DNA from: Nocardia amikacinitolerans NBRC 108937
GTDB taxonomy: Bacteria > Actinomycetota > Actinomycetes > Mycobacteriales > Mycobacteriaceae
DNA: 64,000 nucleotides
Direction of reading: 5' to 3'
Assembly: GCF_001612615.1 (NCBI RefSeq)
Contig: NZ_BDAU01000033.1
Span: 96,456 to 160,455 of the forward strand
Positions within the stretch are counted from its first letter, which is position 1. The number at the start of each line of letters is the position of its first letter. The position numbers and the translations under genes were made by a program. Shown piece after piece: positions 52,951 through 61,611 of the stretch. The notes beneath the pieces were generated by a model. The model was not told the origin of the DNA. It saw nothing but the letters and a program-made list of their open reading frames with translations, and did not search any database.

Positions 52951-53099
52951 GCGGTTGTTCGACCGTGCGGTCGGCGCGACGAATACGCGGTCCTGTCTGG
53001 CGTCGGCAGCGTCGCGCCGCCCTTTCCGTCGCTTCGCCGTCGGCTGCGTGGTAGATCAGGTACCGGCTTGTGTCATGAGTCGACGCTCGAGCTCGGCGT

Positions 53100-53885
53100 T
53101 CACGGTATGGGAGAGGGGCGTGGAACGGAGTCGGTCGTTTGGATGATCTGGCCGGTGACGAATCTGCTCCAGATGCCGAGTTCGAGTGGTTGGCCGGGAA
53201 GGGCGAAGGATTCGAGGTAGCTGTGGGTGCCGGTGTGGTCTGTGCGGGTGGTGCCGAAGGTGACTCGGAAGCGGGTGGTGGCGCTGCGCTGTTGCGGCGG
53301 TAAGGGTGACGGGAGTAGTTCGTCGAGGCCGACTCCGTAGGGGCTGCCAGGGTGGCCGGTGACCGGTTCGAGGGTGTTTTCGAGGATCGCGCCGGTGGCG
53401 GGGATGGTGATCAGGACTCCGTGGTCGCCGTTGGAGTATCGGGTGTTGAAGACGAAAACGTCGGCGGTGGTGGCGGGATGGATCTCGGCGGTCCCTGAGC
53501 CGACTTGGGAACCGGTGGGGCAGCCGGCGATGCCGTGCGTGGCTAGTTCGGTACGGCTGCAGACCGGGAACCGGTCGGCGTTGATGCGGATCGATTTGTC
53601 GAACAGGAAGACGAATTGGGTTGCGGCAGACGGCTTTTCGCCTGATTCGGTGCGGCTGGTGCGGTCGAATTCGACGGTGATGCCGGTGAAATACCCGTGA
53701 TCAGGGGTGACGGTCGCGGTCAACGTGTCGAAATTGACGGGACCGTCGACGGCAGCGTCTGCCGGTGCGGCGGGACCGCCTGGAGTCGGTGGTCCGGGGC
53801 TTTCGCCACCGGCGGCTCCGGGTGCGGCGGAGAGCAATGCGGTGCAGCCGATGACCGCGGCGATCGTTGTCGATGGCCTTCTCAT
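53100..53885 (-). CDS. Exported protein of unknown function
   Basis: 261 residues. A signal peptide (AAVIGCTALLSAAPGAAGGE) is followed by a Pro-rich linker and a beta-rich body. The most characteristic stretch is FLFDKSIRINADRFPVCSRT, then ELATHGIAGCPTGSQVGSGT, in which two Cys residues probably pair. I recall such FPxC...GCPxGSxVGSG domains in many actinobacterial secreted proteins, without known function. It lies 44 bases after the beta-propeller lipoprotein gene in the same direction. Confidence 0.75.
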   Translation of the reverse strand: MRRPSTTIAAVIGCTALLSAAPGAAGGESPGPPTPGGPAAPADAAVDGPVNFDTLTATVTPDHGYFTGITVEFDRTSRTESGEKPSAATQFVFLFDKSIRINADRFPVCSRTELATHGIAGCPTGSQVGSGTAEIHPATTADVFVFNTRYSNGDHGVLITIPATGAILENTLEPVTGHPGSPYGVGLDELLPSPLPPQQRSATTRFRVTFGTTRTDHTGTHSYLESFALPGQPLELGIWSRFVTGQIIQTTDSVPRPSPIP

Positions 53886-53929
53886 GGAGTCCTCCTGGTG
53901 TTGTCGACTCGTCCCGGGGTGTGGTGTGG

Positions 53930-54940
53930 TCAGGTGGGGCAGGTGTCGGCGCGGGGTGGTTGTAATGCGGTGATGGTGAATGGAAGTTCGGGACGTTGGT
54001 TGCGTTGCCCGATGTTGTATTGGCTGTTGACGATCAGCAGGCGGCCCTCGGCCATGCGGGCGGTGCTGGGGTGGAGGAAGTCAGGATGCGTGGTCGCGCA
54101 ACGCAATTGGGCGCTGGTATGGTCCGATGACAGGTGTAGCAGCGACACCTGTGGTCGCGGGTTCTGTGGTGACAATCCGCCCTGGACGACATACAGGTCG
54201 CTGCCGGAGACGACGAGACCGTCTCCGCCGAACAACCGAGTGGGGCCGAGATCGACTTCGGTCACGTCGCTGGTGCGGGTGTCGATGCGGTACAGGCCGC
54301 CGGTCATCGAATGCACCGCCAGCAGCGTTGTTTCGTCGACGGCGGCGATGCCGTTGAGGTTGTGCCCGTCCACCCGCGGCACCGTGGTGCCAGTCAGGTC
54401 GAGCCAGGTGTGCAGCTGCCATTGCCCGCTGGATTCGGTGACTCGGTAGATCACATGTGCCAGGGAGTCGGTGAGGAAGGCGGTGCCATCGGGTGTGATG
54501 GTGATGTCGTTGACGAATCCGCCGTCGATGCCGGTGAGGGTGGCGAGCAGGACTCCGGATCCGATGTCGTGGATCCACAGCCGGTTGGTCGGGCCACCGC
54601 CGATGAAAAGCCTGCCACGGTCATCGGAGACCAGCCCGCTTGTCGTTGTCCGGCCCTCGGCGCCGCCAGGAAGCCATTCATGCGCTTGCGGATCGTCCGG
54701 GTAGCCACGGAATACGGTGCCGTCGCGGGTGCTGCCGGTGAAGAACGACCCGCTCGCATGGTCATAGGCCAGCCCGCCGGGGAATGCGGAATCGCCGGGC
54801 ACCACATACTGCTCAGGTCGCACCGGCTCCGCCTCGGTGCCACAGGATCCCAGCACGATGGCGAAAACCGCCATCACTGTCGCGACCCGGCCCCTGCGCA
54901 ACCGTCGTGTAGGTGCCACCGAGCGAGTTCGAATCCTCAT
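53930..54940 (-). CDS. SMP-30/gluconolactonase-like beta-propeller lipoprotein
   Basis: 336 residues from ATG 54940. The N-terminus is very basic and ends at the lipobox VLGSC. The repeats follow the propeller rhythm: FPGGLAYDHASGSFFTGSTR, GLVSDDRGRLFIGGG, VNDITITPDGTAFLTDSLAH, NLNGIAAVDETTLLAVHSMT and LFGGDGLVVSGSDLYVVQGG. The metal site of SMP-30 lactonases (Glu, Asn, Asp) is partly visible (ND and DG motifs). It is a surface-anchored lactonase or binding protein; the former is inferred from the fold only. Confidence 0.78.
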   Translation of the reverse strand: MRIRTRSVAPTRRLRRGRVATVMAVFAIVLGSCGTEAEPVRPEQYVVPGDSAFPGGLAYDHASGSFFTGSTRDGTVFRGYPDDPQAHEWLPGGAEGRTTTSGLVSDDRGRLFIGGGPTNRLWIHDIGSGVLLATLTGIDGGFVNDITITPDGTAFLTDSLAHVIYRVTESSGQWQLHTWLDLTGTTVPRVDGHNLNGIAAVDETTLLAVHSMTGGLYRIDTRTSDVTEVDLGPTRLFGGDGLVVSGSDLYVVQGGLSPQNPRPQVSLLHLSSDHTSAQLRCATTHPDFLHPSTARMAEGRLLIVNSQYNIGQRNQRPELPFTITALQPPRADTCPT

Positions 54941-55362
54941 GTCCCGCAACGGTATGCCCGCGCTCCGGCGATATCCAGGACCGCGGCAGACCTGGTAGAA
55001 CCAATCCGATTGTGCTAGACGCGCCGGAGTGTGACGCAGATCAGTGTGGCCGGGCCGGCGCCGTAACTGGTCACCATGATCCTGGGACAGCGAAAACCAG
55101 GATCGGCGAAACCTGGCACTGGTTACGTGCGCGTGCGATCCTCGCTCGCATGGAGCCGACGCCGACCGCTCTGACAACGGGAGGGCGCCGACACGACCAC
55201 GGCGTCGGCCACCGCGGTAGGAGCCAGCGGCATTCTCATCGCTTGTGTGAGGAGTATGTCTCGTGGTGGCGGGCGCTCAGCGGTCCGCGCAAAGGTGACT
55301 CGAACCCAGCCGCCCACAGCCGACTGCGGAGCTGTTATCGACACGAGGTTCGGTCGGCGCGG
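54941..55362. other. Gene-free stretch between two leftward exported-protein genes
   Basis: 422 bases. Leftward and rightward open frames exist but give no recognisable protein. The promoter of the beta-propeller lipoprotein gene should lie here. Confidence 0.45.
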
Positions 55363-56748
55363 CTACCGCCGCGGTTGTGGTCCGGTGTAGCGCAGAATCC
55401 ACAGGCCTTGGTTCTTGTCGGTGATATAGATGAAGCCGCGGCGGTCCACGACGACGTCCTCAGTTTGTGTAACCAGGGCGTCTTCGGGCATGGGTCCGTA
55501 TCGGCGGGTAGGTTCCGGCGGCAGGAAGTACCCGGTCTCGCGAACCAGGCGGGGATTGGACACGTCGTAGATCCGCAGGCCGGCGTTGAAGTGAGCGATA
55601 TAGAACAAATCGCCTTGCGGTTGCACATCGGGGTGGTGCTGGTTGTGGTTGATGTTGTGCGGACCACGCCACCCACCCCGGGTGGCGAAGTCGGCGTAGG
55701 GCGCACCAGGCGGCGGCACAGGCTCAGGGAACAGCGACAGCAAGTACGGACTGGTGGGGTCACGGATGTCGACCACCGAAGCGTGGTGCGTTGCGCCGTC
55801 GGCGTAGGTGGTGTGCTCGGAGTTGACGAACGCGATCCCGTGTTGCGGCAACGGCAATACGCTGTGGACGCCGAAGCGGGAGTGAAACGGCGGACTGAAC
55901 GACAAGTGGCCGACTTGCCGGGGGCGCGCGATATCGGAGATATCGAGCACGATCATTCCCGCGCCCCCGTAGGGGAGGTAGGCGAGACGGCCGTCGATGT
56001 AGGCGGGACCATGCAGGGACACGTCGTGCCCGCTCGAGCAGCACGGCGTCGGGAAGTCGAGATGGCCGTCTTGCCGGTCGCGTGGTGCGCTGGCGGGCTC
56101 GCCGCCTGCGGCGTGCTGGCCGGGAACCCACCACCTCCCGGCCTCGGTGGGCGCGGCCGGATTCGAGATATCCACTGCGACATAGATATTGCCGCGGTAG
56201 CCAGGCATACCCGCGGCCAGATGCGCATACCTTCCACCCGGGTAGTGGTTGCGATGGGTGCCGCTACCGCCGGTGCGGAAATGCCCGAGCTGCTTCGGCC
56301 GGACCGGATCGGCGATGTCCCACAGGTAAATTCCTTCCTCGAACGCCGCGATCGGGTCGCCACCGAAGTTCGGGAACACCTTTTCCAGGGCTGTCACCAT
56401 CAGATCGCCGGACAGATCGACCTGCAACGTCCACGTGTCGACCGGACCGGGCACGAAGGCCGCGACTTCCGGTCGAGTCGGATCGGTCACGTCCACCACA
56501 CTCCACCCCGAATGCCACACATGCCCCACGTACAGATACCAGCGCCCACCTTTCTGCCGAATCGCCATCTTGAATCCGGGCCGGTGCTCGAGATCGCTGT
56601 ATCCGACGGCCTCGACATTGTGAGCTGCGCCCCCCGGCGAGCCCGGAACCGTCGGACCGGAAAGCTGGTGTGTCCCGGCACCGAAAGCTCCGGCCATTAC
56701 AGCCGAGCTGCGCAATACATTTCGCCGCGACAACTGAGAATCTGTCAT
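55363..56748 (-). CDS. LVIVD-repeat protein, Tat-exported
   Basis: 461 residues from ATG 56748 after GGCAGGAG. Twin arginines open the protein (SRRNVLRSSAV) and a hydrophobic stretch follows, so Tat export is likely. Repeats of the LVIVD type recur: WSVVDVTDPTRPEVAAFV, IYLWDIADPVRPKQLGHF, IYVAVDISNPAAPTEAGRWW, MIVLDISDIARPRQVGHLSF and LRIYDVSNPRLVRETGYFLP. They form an 8-bladed-like propeller. The final QNQGLWIL-type strand (NQGLWILRYTG) is family-typical. The function of LVIVD proteins is unknown; extracellular binding is presumed. Confidence 0.87.
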   Translation of the reverse strand: MTDSQLSRRNVLRSSAVMAGAFGAGTHQLSGPTVPGSPGGAAHNVEAVGYSDLEHRPGFKMAIRQKGGRWYLYVGHVWHSGWSVVDVTDPTRPEVAAFVPGPVDTWTLQVDLSGDLMVTALEKVFPNFGGDPIAAFEEGIYLWDIADPVRPKQLGHFRTGGSGTHRNHYPGGRYAHLAAGMPGYRGNIYVAVDISNPAAPTEAGRWWVPGQHAAGGEPASAPRDRQDGHLDFPTPCCSSGHDVSLHGPAYIDGRLAYLPYGGAGMIVLDISDIARPRQVGHLSFSPPFHSRFGVHSVLPLPQHGIAFVNSEHTTYADGATHHASVVDIRDPTSPYLLSLFPEPVPPPGAPYADFATRGGWRGPHNINHNQHHPDVQPQGDLFYIAHFNAGLRIYDVSNPRLVRETGYFLPPEPTRRYGPMPEDALVTQTEDVVVDRRGFIYITDKNQGLWILRYTGPQPRR

Positions 56749-56899
56749 GGGCGGACTCCTGCCGTTGTGCCGATGTGTCTTTCGACAGTCCCAGCGGGCA
56801 GTGCCGACACCCAGGCCGCGCCACTTCCTCGGATGAATCTACCGGGGGACCGGCGATACCACCCTGAACGTTCCCACAACCTGACCGAGGAGTGACGAC

Positions 56900-57730
56900 A
56901 TGGCTGCCCATCCGGATCTTGGAGCATTCCTGAAATCCCGGCGGGCCCGGATCACCCCCGCCGAGGCCGGACTCGCCGACGGACGCGGTCGCCGCCGGGT
57001 CCCGGGGCTACGCCGCGAAGAACTCGCGCAGCTGGCGTCGATCAGTGTCGACTACTACATCCGGTTCGAGCAGGGCCGCGCAGGCCGGGTCTCGGACAGC
57101 GTGCTCGACGTCATCGCCGATGTACTGCACCTCGATACCGACGAACGCGACCACCTGACCCACTTGGCCCGACCCATGGCCAGACCTGTTACGCCGCCGA
57201 CTCCGCAGCGGCCGCATTCCGGGCTGCTGCGCGTGCTATCGGCCCTCGACGCCCGGCCGGCGTTCATCCTTGGACGCCGCATGGAAGTGCTGGCATGGAA
57301 CGCCTTCGCGTGCCGACTGATCACCGACTTCGACACCCTTCCCGCCCGGCAACGCAACCTGGCGCGGCTGGTACTGCTCGACGAAAAAGTCCAGCGCCTA
57401 TACCCCAATCGCGACCTGGCCGTATCCAACGCTGTGGGCTACCTACGGCGCGACCTCGGCCGTCACCCCGGCGATCTCGCGCTCGGCGCACTTGTCGACG
57501 AACTCTCCTCGCGCAGTGAGGAATTCCGCGAAAAGTGGGACCAGCACACCGTCCGGCGCAAGGGACACGGAATCAAGCAGTTCGATCATCCACTTGTCGG
57601 AGAATTCGAACTCACCTACGAATCTGTCGAACTTCCCGGCGAGCACGACCAAGTACTCGTCCTCTACACCGCCGACACCGGCACCCTCGCGGCAACCAAA
57701 CTCGAGCTGCTAACCCCTCCGCCGCCCTGA
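56900..57730 (+). CDS. XRE-family regulator with MmyB-like ligand domain
   Basis: 276 residues from ATG 56900 after GAGGAGTGACGAC. The HTH reads LGAFLKSRRARITPAEAGLA, then RRRVPGLRREELAQLASISV and DYYIRFEQGRAGRVSDSVLD. The ligand domain follows (MEVLAWNAFACRLITDFDTL, RNLARLVLLDEKVQRLYPN). It is a paralogue of the gene at 49665-50477. Divergent from the LVIVD gene, it may control it. Usual targets of this family are short-chain dehydrogenases, and the broken SDR gene at 57972 lies just downstream. Confidence 0.9.
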   Translation: MAAHPDLGAFLKSRRARITPAEAGLADGRGRRRVPGLRREELAQLASISVDYYIRFEQGRAGRVSDSVLDVIADVLHLDTDERDHLTHLARPMARPVTPPTPQRPHSGLLRVLSALDARPAFILGRRMEVLAWNAFACRLITDFDTLPARQRNLARLVLLDEKVQRLYPNRDLAVSNAVGYLRRDLGRHPGDLALGALVDELSSRSEEFREKWDQHTVRRKGHGIKQFDHPLVGEFELTYESVELPGEHDQVLVLYTADTGTLAATKLELLTPPPP

Positions 57731-57971
57731 GGTGTGGCATGCGGGCAGTAGAGGGACCCAGACTTGCGAACTCCGAGATGGCCGTCTGGTTCACAGGCAT
57801 CTCCAGCGGCTGGTGCGCGGCGGGGGACTGCTGCGAGCGCGGCGGGTTGGCTCGTTCCAGTGCCGCATTGAGCCGGTAGGCCCCGCCGGTCCACCGAGCG
57901 CAGTCGAGGCGCTTCCGCCGCCGCGGGGCCGGGCTCGGAAGGCGCTCCCGGCAGGACGCACGCTCGCCGCC

Positions 57972-58341
57972 ATGGACAACACGAACCACCGCTGTCTCGA
58001 CCCCCGACCGGGCCTGCCGCCAGGCAAGATCGCCTTCATCGCCGGCGCAGGTCGCGGTATGGGCGTCGCCAGCGACACGACTGTTCGCCCGCGACGGCGC
58101 TCGCGTCCTGCTCGCGGCCCGGACCAAAACACAGCTCGAGGCGGTGACCGCCGAGGTCCGCGCGGCCGCTGACGCCGCTTTACACAGTCTGTGATCTGGC
58201 CGACCGACCCAGCATCCAACGCTCACACCCTCGTCCGCGTGCAGCCGACGCCACGAGATCGTCCAGGTCGGCCGCTTGGTGCTCAGCAACCGCGCCTCCC
58301 ACGTGACCGGGCCGGTCCTGCCCGTGGACGGCGGGATGGCG
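57972..58341 (+). pseudogene. Short-chain dehydrogenase/reductase with internal deletion and frameshifts
   Basis: ATG 57972 leads to KIAFIAGAGRGMGVAS, the TGxxxGxG cofactor motif region. Coding then continues in another frame as ATRLFARDGARVLLAARTKT, QLEAVTAEVRA, then a third frame (YTVCDLADRPSIQR). It next jumps to VLSNRASHVTGPVLPVDGGM, the C-terminal signature of SDRs. The catalytic Ser/Tyr/Lys part (about 120 residues) is absent. It follows the XRE-MmyB gene, a common regulator of SDR genes. Confidence 0.78.
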
Positions 58342-58877
58342 GAGCGAACGGGCCAACGGTGGGTCCTCAGCCATAGCGGGATTGTCGCGGACCGGAGGTC
58401 GATGAGTTGTGTGGCCCCAGACCAGGTCCGGAGAGAAGCGGGCGCGAGAGCAATTGCGGCGCGATGTCAACAGTACAGCGGGGTCCTGGCGAACCCAGGT
58501 TCAGCAGACCACAGGCTTCGCAGGGCGCTGGCTAGTGCGCAATCGTGGCCCGAAGATCGTGTCACGCTGCGGGATTCATGGAAGCGCGACGGCGCGGCCC
58601 GCCTTCCGCGGAGTTGCTCCGGCATGCGCGAATGGCCGAGGGGACCGCCGGCCGCGCCGAGACCGACCGCATTACAGGATTCGCGGCGCGGCGCACGGCG
58701 GCGAATTGCGTGCTCGATCATCGTTTCCGCAGGTGAATTTCTGTGGTTAAGGCATGTGTCCCCCTCCGGACACCAGTGCAAATCGGCCCCGGCAACTTCG
58801 GTTGTCGGGGCTGATGCCGTTTGCAGAGGTGGAGGGTCTGGTAGAGTCCGCTCGGTTGGATCGGCGCTCTCGCGGTG
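58342..58877. other. Gene-free decayed stretch with a hairpin
   Basis: 536 bases without a recognisable gene. GGCCCCGGCAAC (58785-58796) and GTTGTCGGGGC (58801-58811) form a hairpin with a TTCG loop and one mismatch, consistent with a terminator left from a lost gene. Confidence 0.5.
58785..58811. terminator. Hairpin with TTCG tetraloop
   Basis: GCCCCGGCAAC-TTCG-GTTGTCGGGGC has 10 of 11 paired positions and the stable TTCG loop. It lies 66 bases past the end of the leftward recombinase remnant, or belongs to a lost gene. Confidence 0.6.
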
Positions 58878-59725
58878 TCAACCGCCGGGAATGTCGCCGA
58901 GGGAGTCGATGAGCTCGCAGCGCAGCAATCCGCGCAGCAGGTACTCGCGTGGCGAGGGTTTCCTTGTGCGTTCCAGGCGGCCGCGGACGCCGTTTCCTGT
59001 GCTGGCGCGTTGTCTGCGGATGAGTTGGGCTTGGGTGAAGGTTTCGACCGTGGCGACGGCGGGATGCGCGGGTTTCTTGGATCGGATGATGCGGTGGTTG
59101 GGGGAGCGGCGAAGGCGGGTGATGTGGCCGGCGGCGACATCGTCGGGATCGAGGAGTTCTTCGTGTTTGTTCCAGCGGCCGAAGATGGCGTAGCCGGTGT
59201 AGCGAGGGTTCTGCAGGATGGCGGAGACGGTGCTGGCTTGCCAGCCGTCTTGGGATCGGTGCCGGTTCTGCTCGGGTCGGTGTGCGGACGGGCAGGGGAT
59301 ACCCTCGCGGTTGAGTTCGTGCGCGATGGCCTTGTCGCCGCGACCGGCGATGTAATCGCGGAAGATTCGTTGGACCACGGCTGCGGCGGCCACGTCCAGT
59401 GACAGGATCCGCAGCCGGGACCCGTCGGAGGCCCGGTTCGGGTTCGGGTGTGGTGGACCGTCGACAACCGTGTAGCCGTACGGTGCACGGCCGCCTTGAT
59501 GGCGACCTTCGTTGAGGACTTGGGCGTCCATGCTGGCTCGGGTCCGCTGTTGAACGTGCTGGCGTTCGGACTCACTCAGGCCACCGAGCATGCTCATCAT
59601 GATCGAGTGGGTCACGTTGTGGGGATCGAAGCGTCCGCCCAGTTCGGGCACCCAGACCTCGACCGCGTGGGCCTGAATGCGAGGCGCCACGAGACTGAAC
59701 TGGTTGCCGAACCAGCAGATACGAG
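58878..59725 (-). pseudogene. Serine recombinase remnant lacking catalytic N-terminus and C-terminal end
   Basis: The homology starts abruptly at ICWFGNQFSLVAPRIQAHAV and runs through WVPELGGRFDPHNVTHSIMM, SMLGGLSESERQHVQQRTRA, then the recombinase domain GGRAPYGYTVVDGPPHP and TVSAILQNPRYTGYAIFGRW, ending LLRGLLRCEL. The N-terminal resolvase domain with the catalytic Ser, and the zinc-ribbon Cys region that normally follows LLRCxxC, are missing. The frame before 59725 is open but unrelated. It is a large-serine-recombinase-like gene of a kind common in Nocardia. Confidence 0.82.
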
Positions 59726-59751
59726 GTTTCGGGATCTTGGTTGTCCTCCCA

Positions 59752-59976
59752 ATGCTCAACATCAACCCCAGGATGCTCACTCGTTTGGCCGAGATCGAAG
59801 AAGACCTGGTCGCACAGCGGGCGCACGCCGAACAGAAATCCTGGCTCGGCGAGATCGAAGGGATCGACCTGACGTTGTCCTTCCTGCGGCCGCAGCGCAG
59901 AGAAGAGCGATTGGCACGGCTTGCGCCAGCCGGGCCGGTCATGGTCACACTGGCACCGCCGCCGCGCACCGGATAG
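59752..59976 (+). CDS. Small recombinase-associated helical protein
   Basis: 74 residues from ATG 59752 (ATG 59773 also possible). MLTRLAEIEEDLVAQRAHAE, then QKSWLGEIEGIDLTLSFLRP forms a charged coiled-coil with the GWxGEIEGIDLTLxFLR pattern that I associate with small proteins encoded beside this type of actinobacterial recombinase. Here it is divergent from the truncated recombinase with only 26 bases between them, so the recombinase head was probably lost at this junction. Whether it is still expressed is unclear. Confidence 0.6.
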   Translation: MLNINPRMLTRLAEIEEDLVAQRAHAEQKSWLGEIEGIDLTLSFLRPQRREERLARLAPAGPVMVTLAPPPRTG

Positions 59977-60032
59977 AACACATTCACGCCCTTGCGGGAC
60001 AGCCCAAATTGGTTGTCCCGCAAGGCGACACA

Positions 60033-60395
60033 TCAACCCAGCGGGGCCATCCACGGGACCGCGTTGCTCGCGAAGCTCTGCTTGACCGGCACCAGGTCGG
60101 AATGGTCATCGAGCGCCGTGATCGTGACTCCCACCAAGCCTGCTTCATCGCCCTTGGACGCAACCGACGACCCACACGCCGGACAGAATCCCCGACCGAT
60201 CCCCGGGAACGTCTCGAACCAGATCGGTTCCCCGCCTGGGCCCGTCCAAGCGAAACCTTCCTCGGGAAAGGACACCCACGACATCACTGGGCCGCCTGAA
60301 AGCCGCTGACAGTGCTCGCACGAGCACAGGTGAGGGAAATCCGGGTCACCGGTCGCGGAGAACCGGATATTGCCGCAGAGACAGCCGCCGTTCAC
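60033..60395 (-). CDS. GFA-family (CENP-V/glutathione-dependent formaldehyde-activating) protein
   Basis: 120 residues from GTG 60395 with AAGGAG 4 bases before it. The zinc-binding pattern is complete: GGCLCGNIRFSA, HLCSCEHCQRLSGGPVMSWV and FCPACGSSV, as in GFA domain proteins. They bind zinc through these Cys residues and some add glutathione to formaldehyde or act on related thiols. The rest (SFPEEGFAWTGPGGEP, LVPVKQSFASNAVPWM) is typical. No neighbour suggests a substrate. A broken relative lies 165 bases upstream on the other strand. Confidence 0.88.
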   Translation of the reverse strand: MNGGCLCGNIRFSATGDPDFPHLCSCEHCQRLSGGPVMSWVSFPEEGFAWTGPGGEPIWFETFPGIGRGFCPACGSSVASKGDEAGLVGVTITALDDHSDLVPVKQSFASNAVPWMAPLG

Positions 60396-60560
60396 GTCGC
60401 TCCTTCTTGTTGGGCACCATGCCGTTTCATTCGAGGCCGCGCGATCTGGTCGCCGATAGCGCCGCTGCTCGGCACATCCTTCGCCGTCGCGACACCGCGC
60501 GGGCACGGGCAACTCTGTCACACACCCGACGGCGAGTCCGCTCGCATGGTGCAGAGAAGC

Positions 60561-60664
60561 GGCAACATCCGATGTGAGGCTTCGGGCGAGCTGACTTTCC
60601 CTCATCTTTGTTTCGTCCCCCCTGCCAGAAATTGTCCGGCGGAGCTATTCTGCGCGGTGTCGAC
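60561..60664 (+). pseudogene. GFA-family remnant
   Basis: GNIRCEASGELTFPHLCF matches the first zinc motif region of GFA proteins; after a frame change near 60610 it continues PPCQKLSGGAILRGVD. Two pieces in the right order and different frames, with neither start nor C-terminal FCPxCGS motif, mark a dead copy. Its orientation is opposite to the intact gene at 60033-60395. Confidence 0.65.
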
Positions 60665-60952
60665 GTCTGCGCTGGAAACGGGATCGCTCAGCAGCCGCCT
60701 TCCCATCGTTACGAGCCGGCGCCCGGCGACTGTTCGCAACTTATTGCGGTGAGCCGGTGCTCGATTGTCCCCGGATGGCATTGCCGCACAGTATCGCGCG
60801 CATTCGGCCCCGACCGGCGTCGTGGCTCGGCGAAGTACATCGCTGCGCTTCGACGTCGTCACCTGTGTCTTTCCGGCCGATCGAGCGCAAGACATGATGG
60901 AGGCCTACGGGAACCTCACCGAGCAGCTTCACGCGCGGTGGGGCGTCCTGCG

Positions 60953-61486
60953 CTATGTGCCCTGGCCGGAGTCGCCGTTGTCGACACGTCGGCGCCGCGC
61001 CGCCCGCAACTCGGGGTCCAGACGTTCACGCATGAAGGGGTCGGCCCCTGGGCCCGCCAAGAAGGCGAGGTCGACGGTCGAGAGCGGGCGTCCGCTGTGC
61101 TGGTCCATGAGGCTGGGCACGATCTCGTCCCCGGTGTCCCGATCGGTCAGGACAACACTCGGCGCGTCCGTTCCCGCGTGTTTGCGGCCCCAGGCGTACA
61201 AGGCGACGATGACCGGGGAGAGGTCTCGGCCCTTGTCGGTGATGAGGTACTCGTAGCGGGGCGGGGACTGGCTGTAGCGCCTGCGTTCGAGCAGCCCGGA
61301 TTCGACCAGTGCGCGCAATCGCCTGGTCAGCATGTTCGGGGCGATGCCGAGGTTGTGTTCGAACTCGTCGAATCTGGTGAACCCGTCCAGCGCGTCGCGC
61401 ACGATCAGCAACGTCCACCAGTCGCCGACATACTCCAGAGCGCCCGCTATCGGGCACCCCATCGCTTGGAAACTCGTTCGTCGCAC
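60953..61486 (-). CDS. HxlR-family transcriptional regulator
   Basis: 177 residues. The HxlR core is clear: CPIAGALEYVGDWWTLLIVR, DALDGFTRFDEFEHNLGIAP, NMLTRRLRALVESGLLERRR and PPRYEYLITDKGRDLSPVIV. A single Cys (near residue 11) sits before the first helix, the position used for electrophile or redox sensing in this family. A C-terminal extension of about 65 residues (DRDTGDEIVPSLMDQHSGRP) is longer than in minimal HxlR proteins. It is divergent from the NmrA-like gene, its likely target. Confidence 0.92.
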   Translation of the reverse strand: MRRTSFQAMGCPIAGALEYVGDWWTLLIVRDALDGFTRFDEFEHNLGIAPNMLTRRLRALVESGLLERRRYSQSPPRYEYLITDKGRDLSPVIVALYAWGRKHAGTDAPSVVLTDRDTGDEIVPSLMDQHSGRPLSTVDLAFLAGPGADPFMRERLDPELRAARRRRVDNGDSGQGT

Positions 61487-61509
61487 CCTCTGATCCTTTC
61501 ACGACCCCA

Positions 61510-61536
61510 TAGTAACTTGCATAATAGTAGTCACTA
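61510..61536. promoter_or_regulatory. HxlR operator/promoter region
   Basis: An AT-rich stretch in the 125-base divergent gap: TAGT (61510-61513) and ACTA (61533-61536) bound it. CATAAT (61520-61525) resembles a -10 element. HxlR sites are often such TAGT/ACTA-ended repeats overlapping the promoter. Confidence 0.5.
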
Positions 61537-61611
61537 GTTCTAGCGTTGGCGCCGCGGCCGGATCTCGAGCCGCCACATCTCACCCCTGGTGAACGATCGA
61601 AAGGCGCACTT

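Noticed and set aside
54913..56895. 660-codon rightward open frame opposite the LVIVD gene
   Set aside because: Runs antisense to a gene with repeated LVIVD motifs and shows none of its own.
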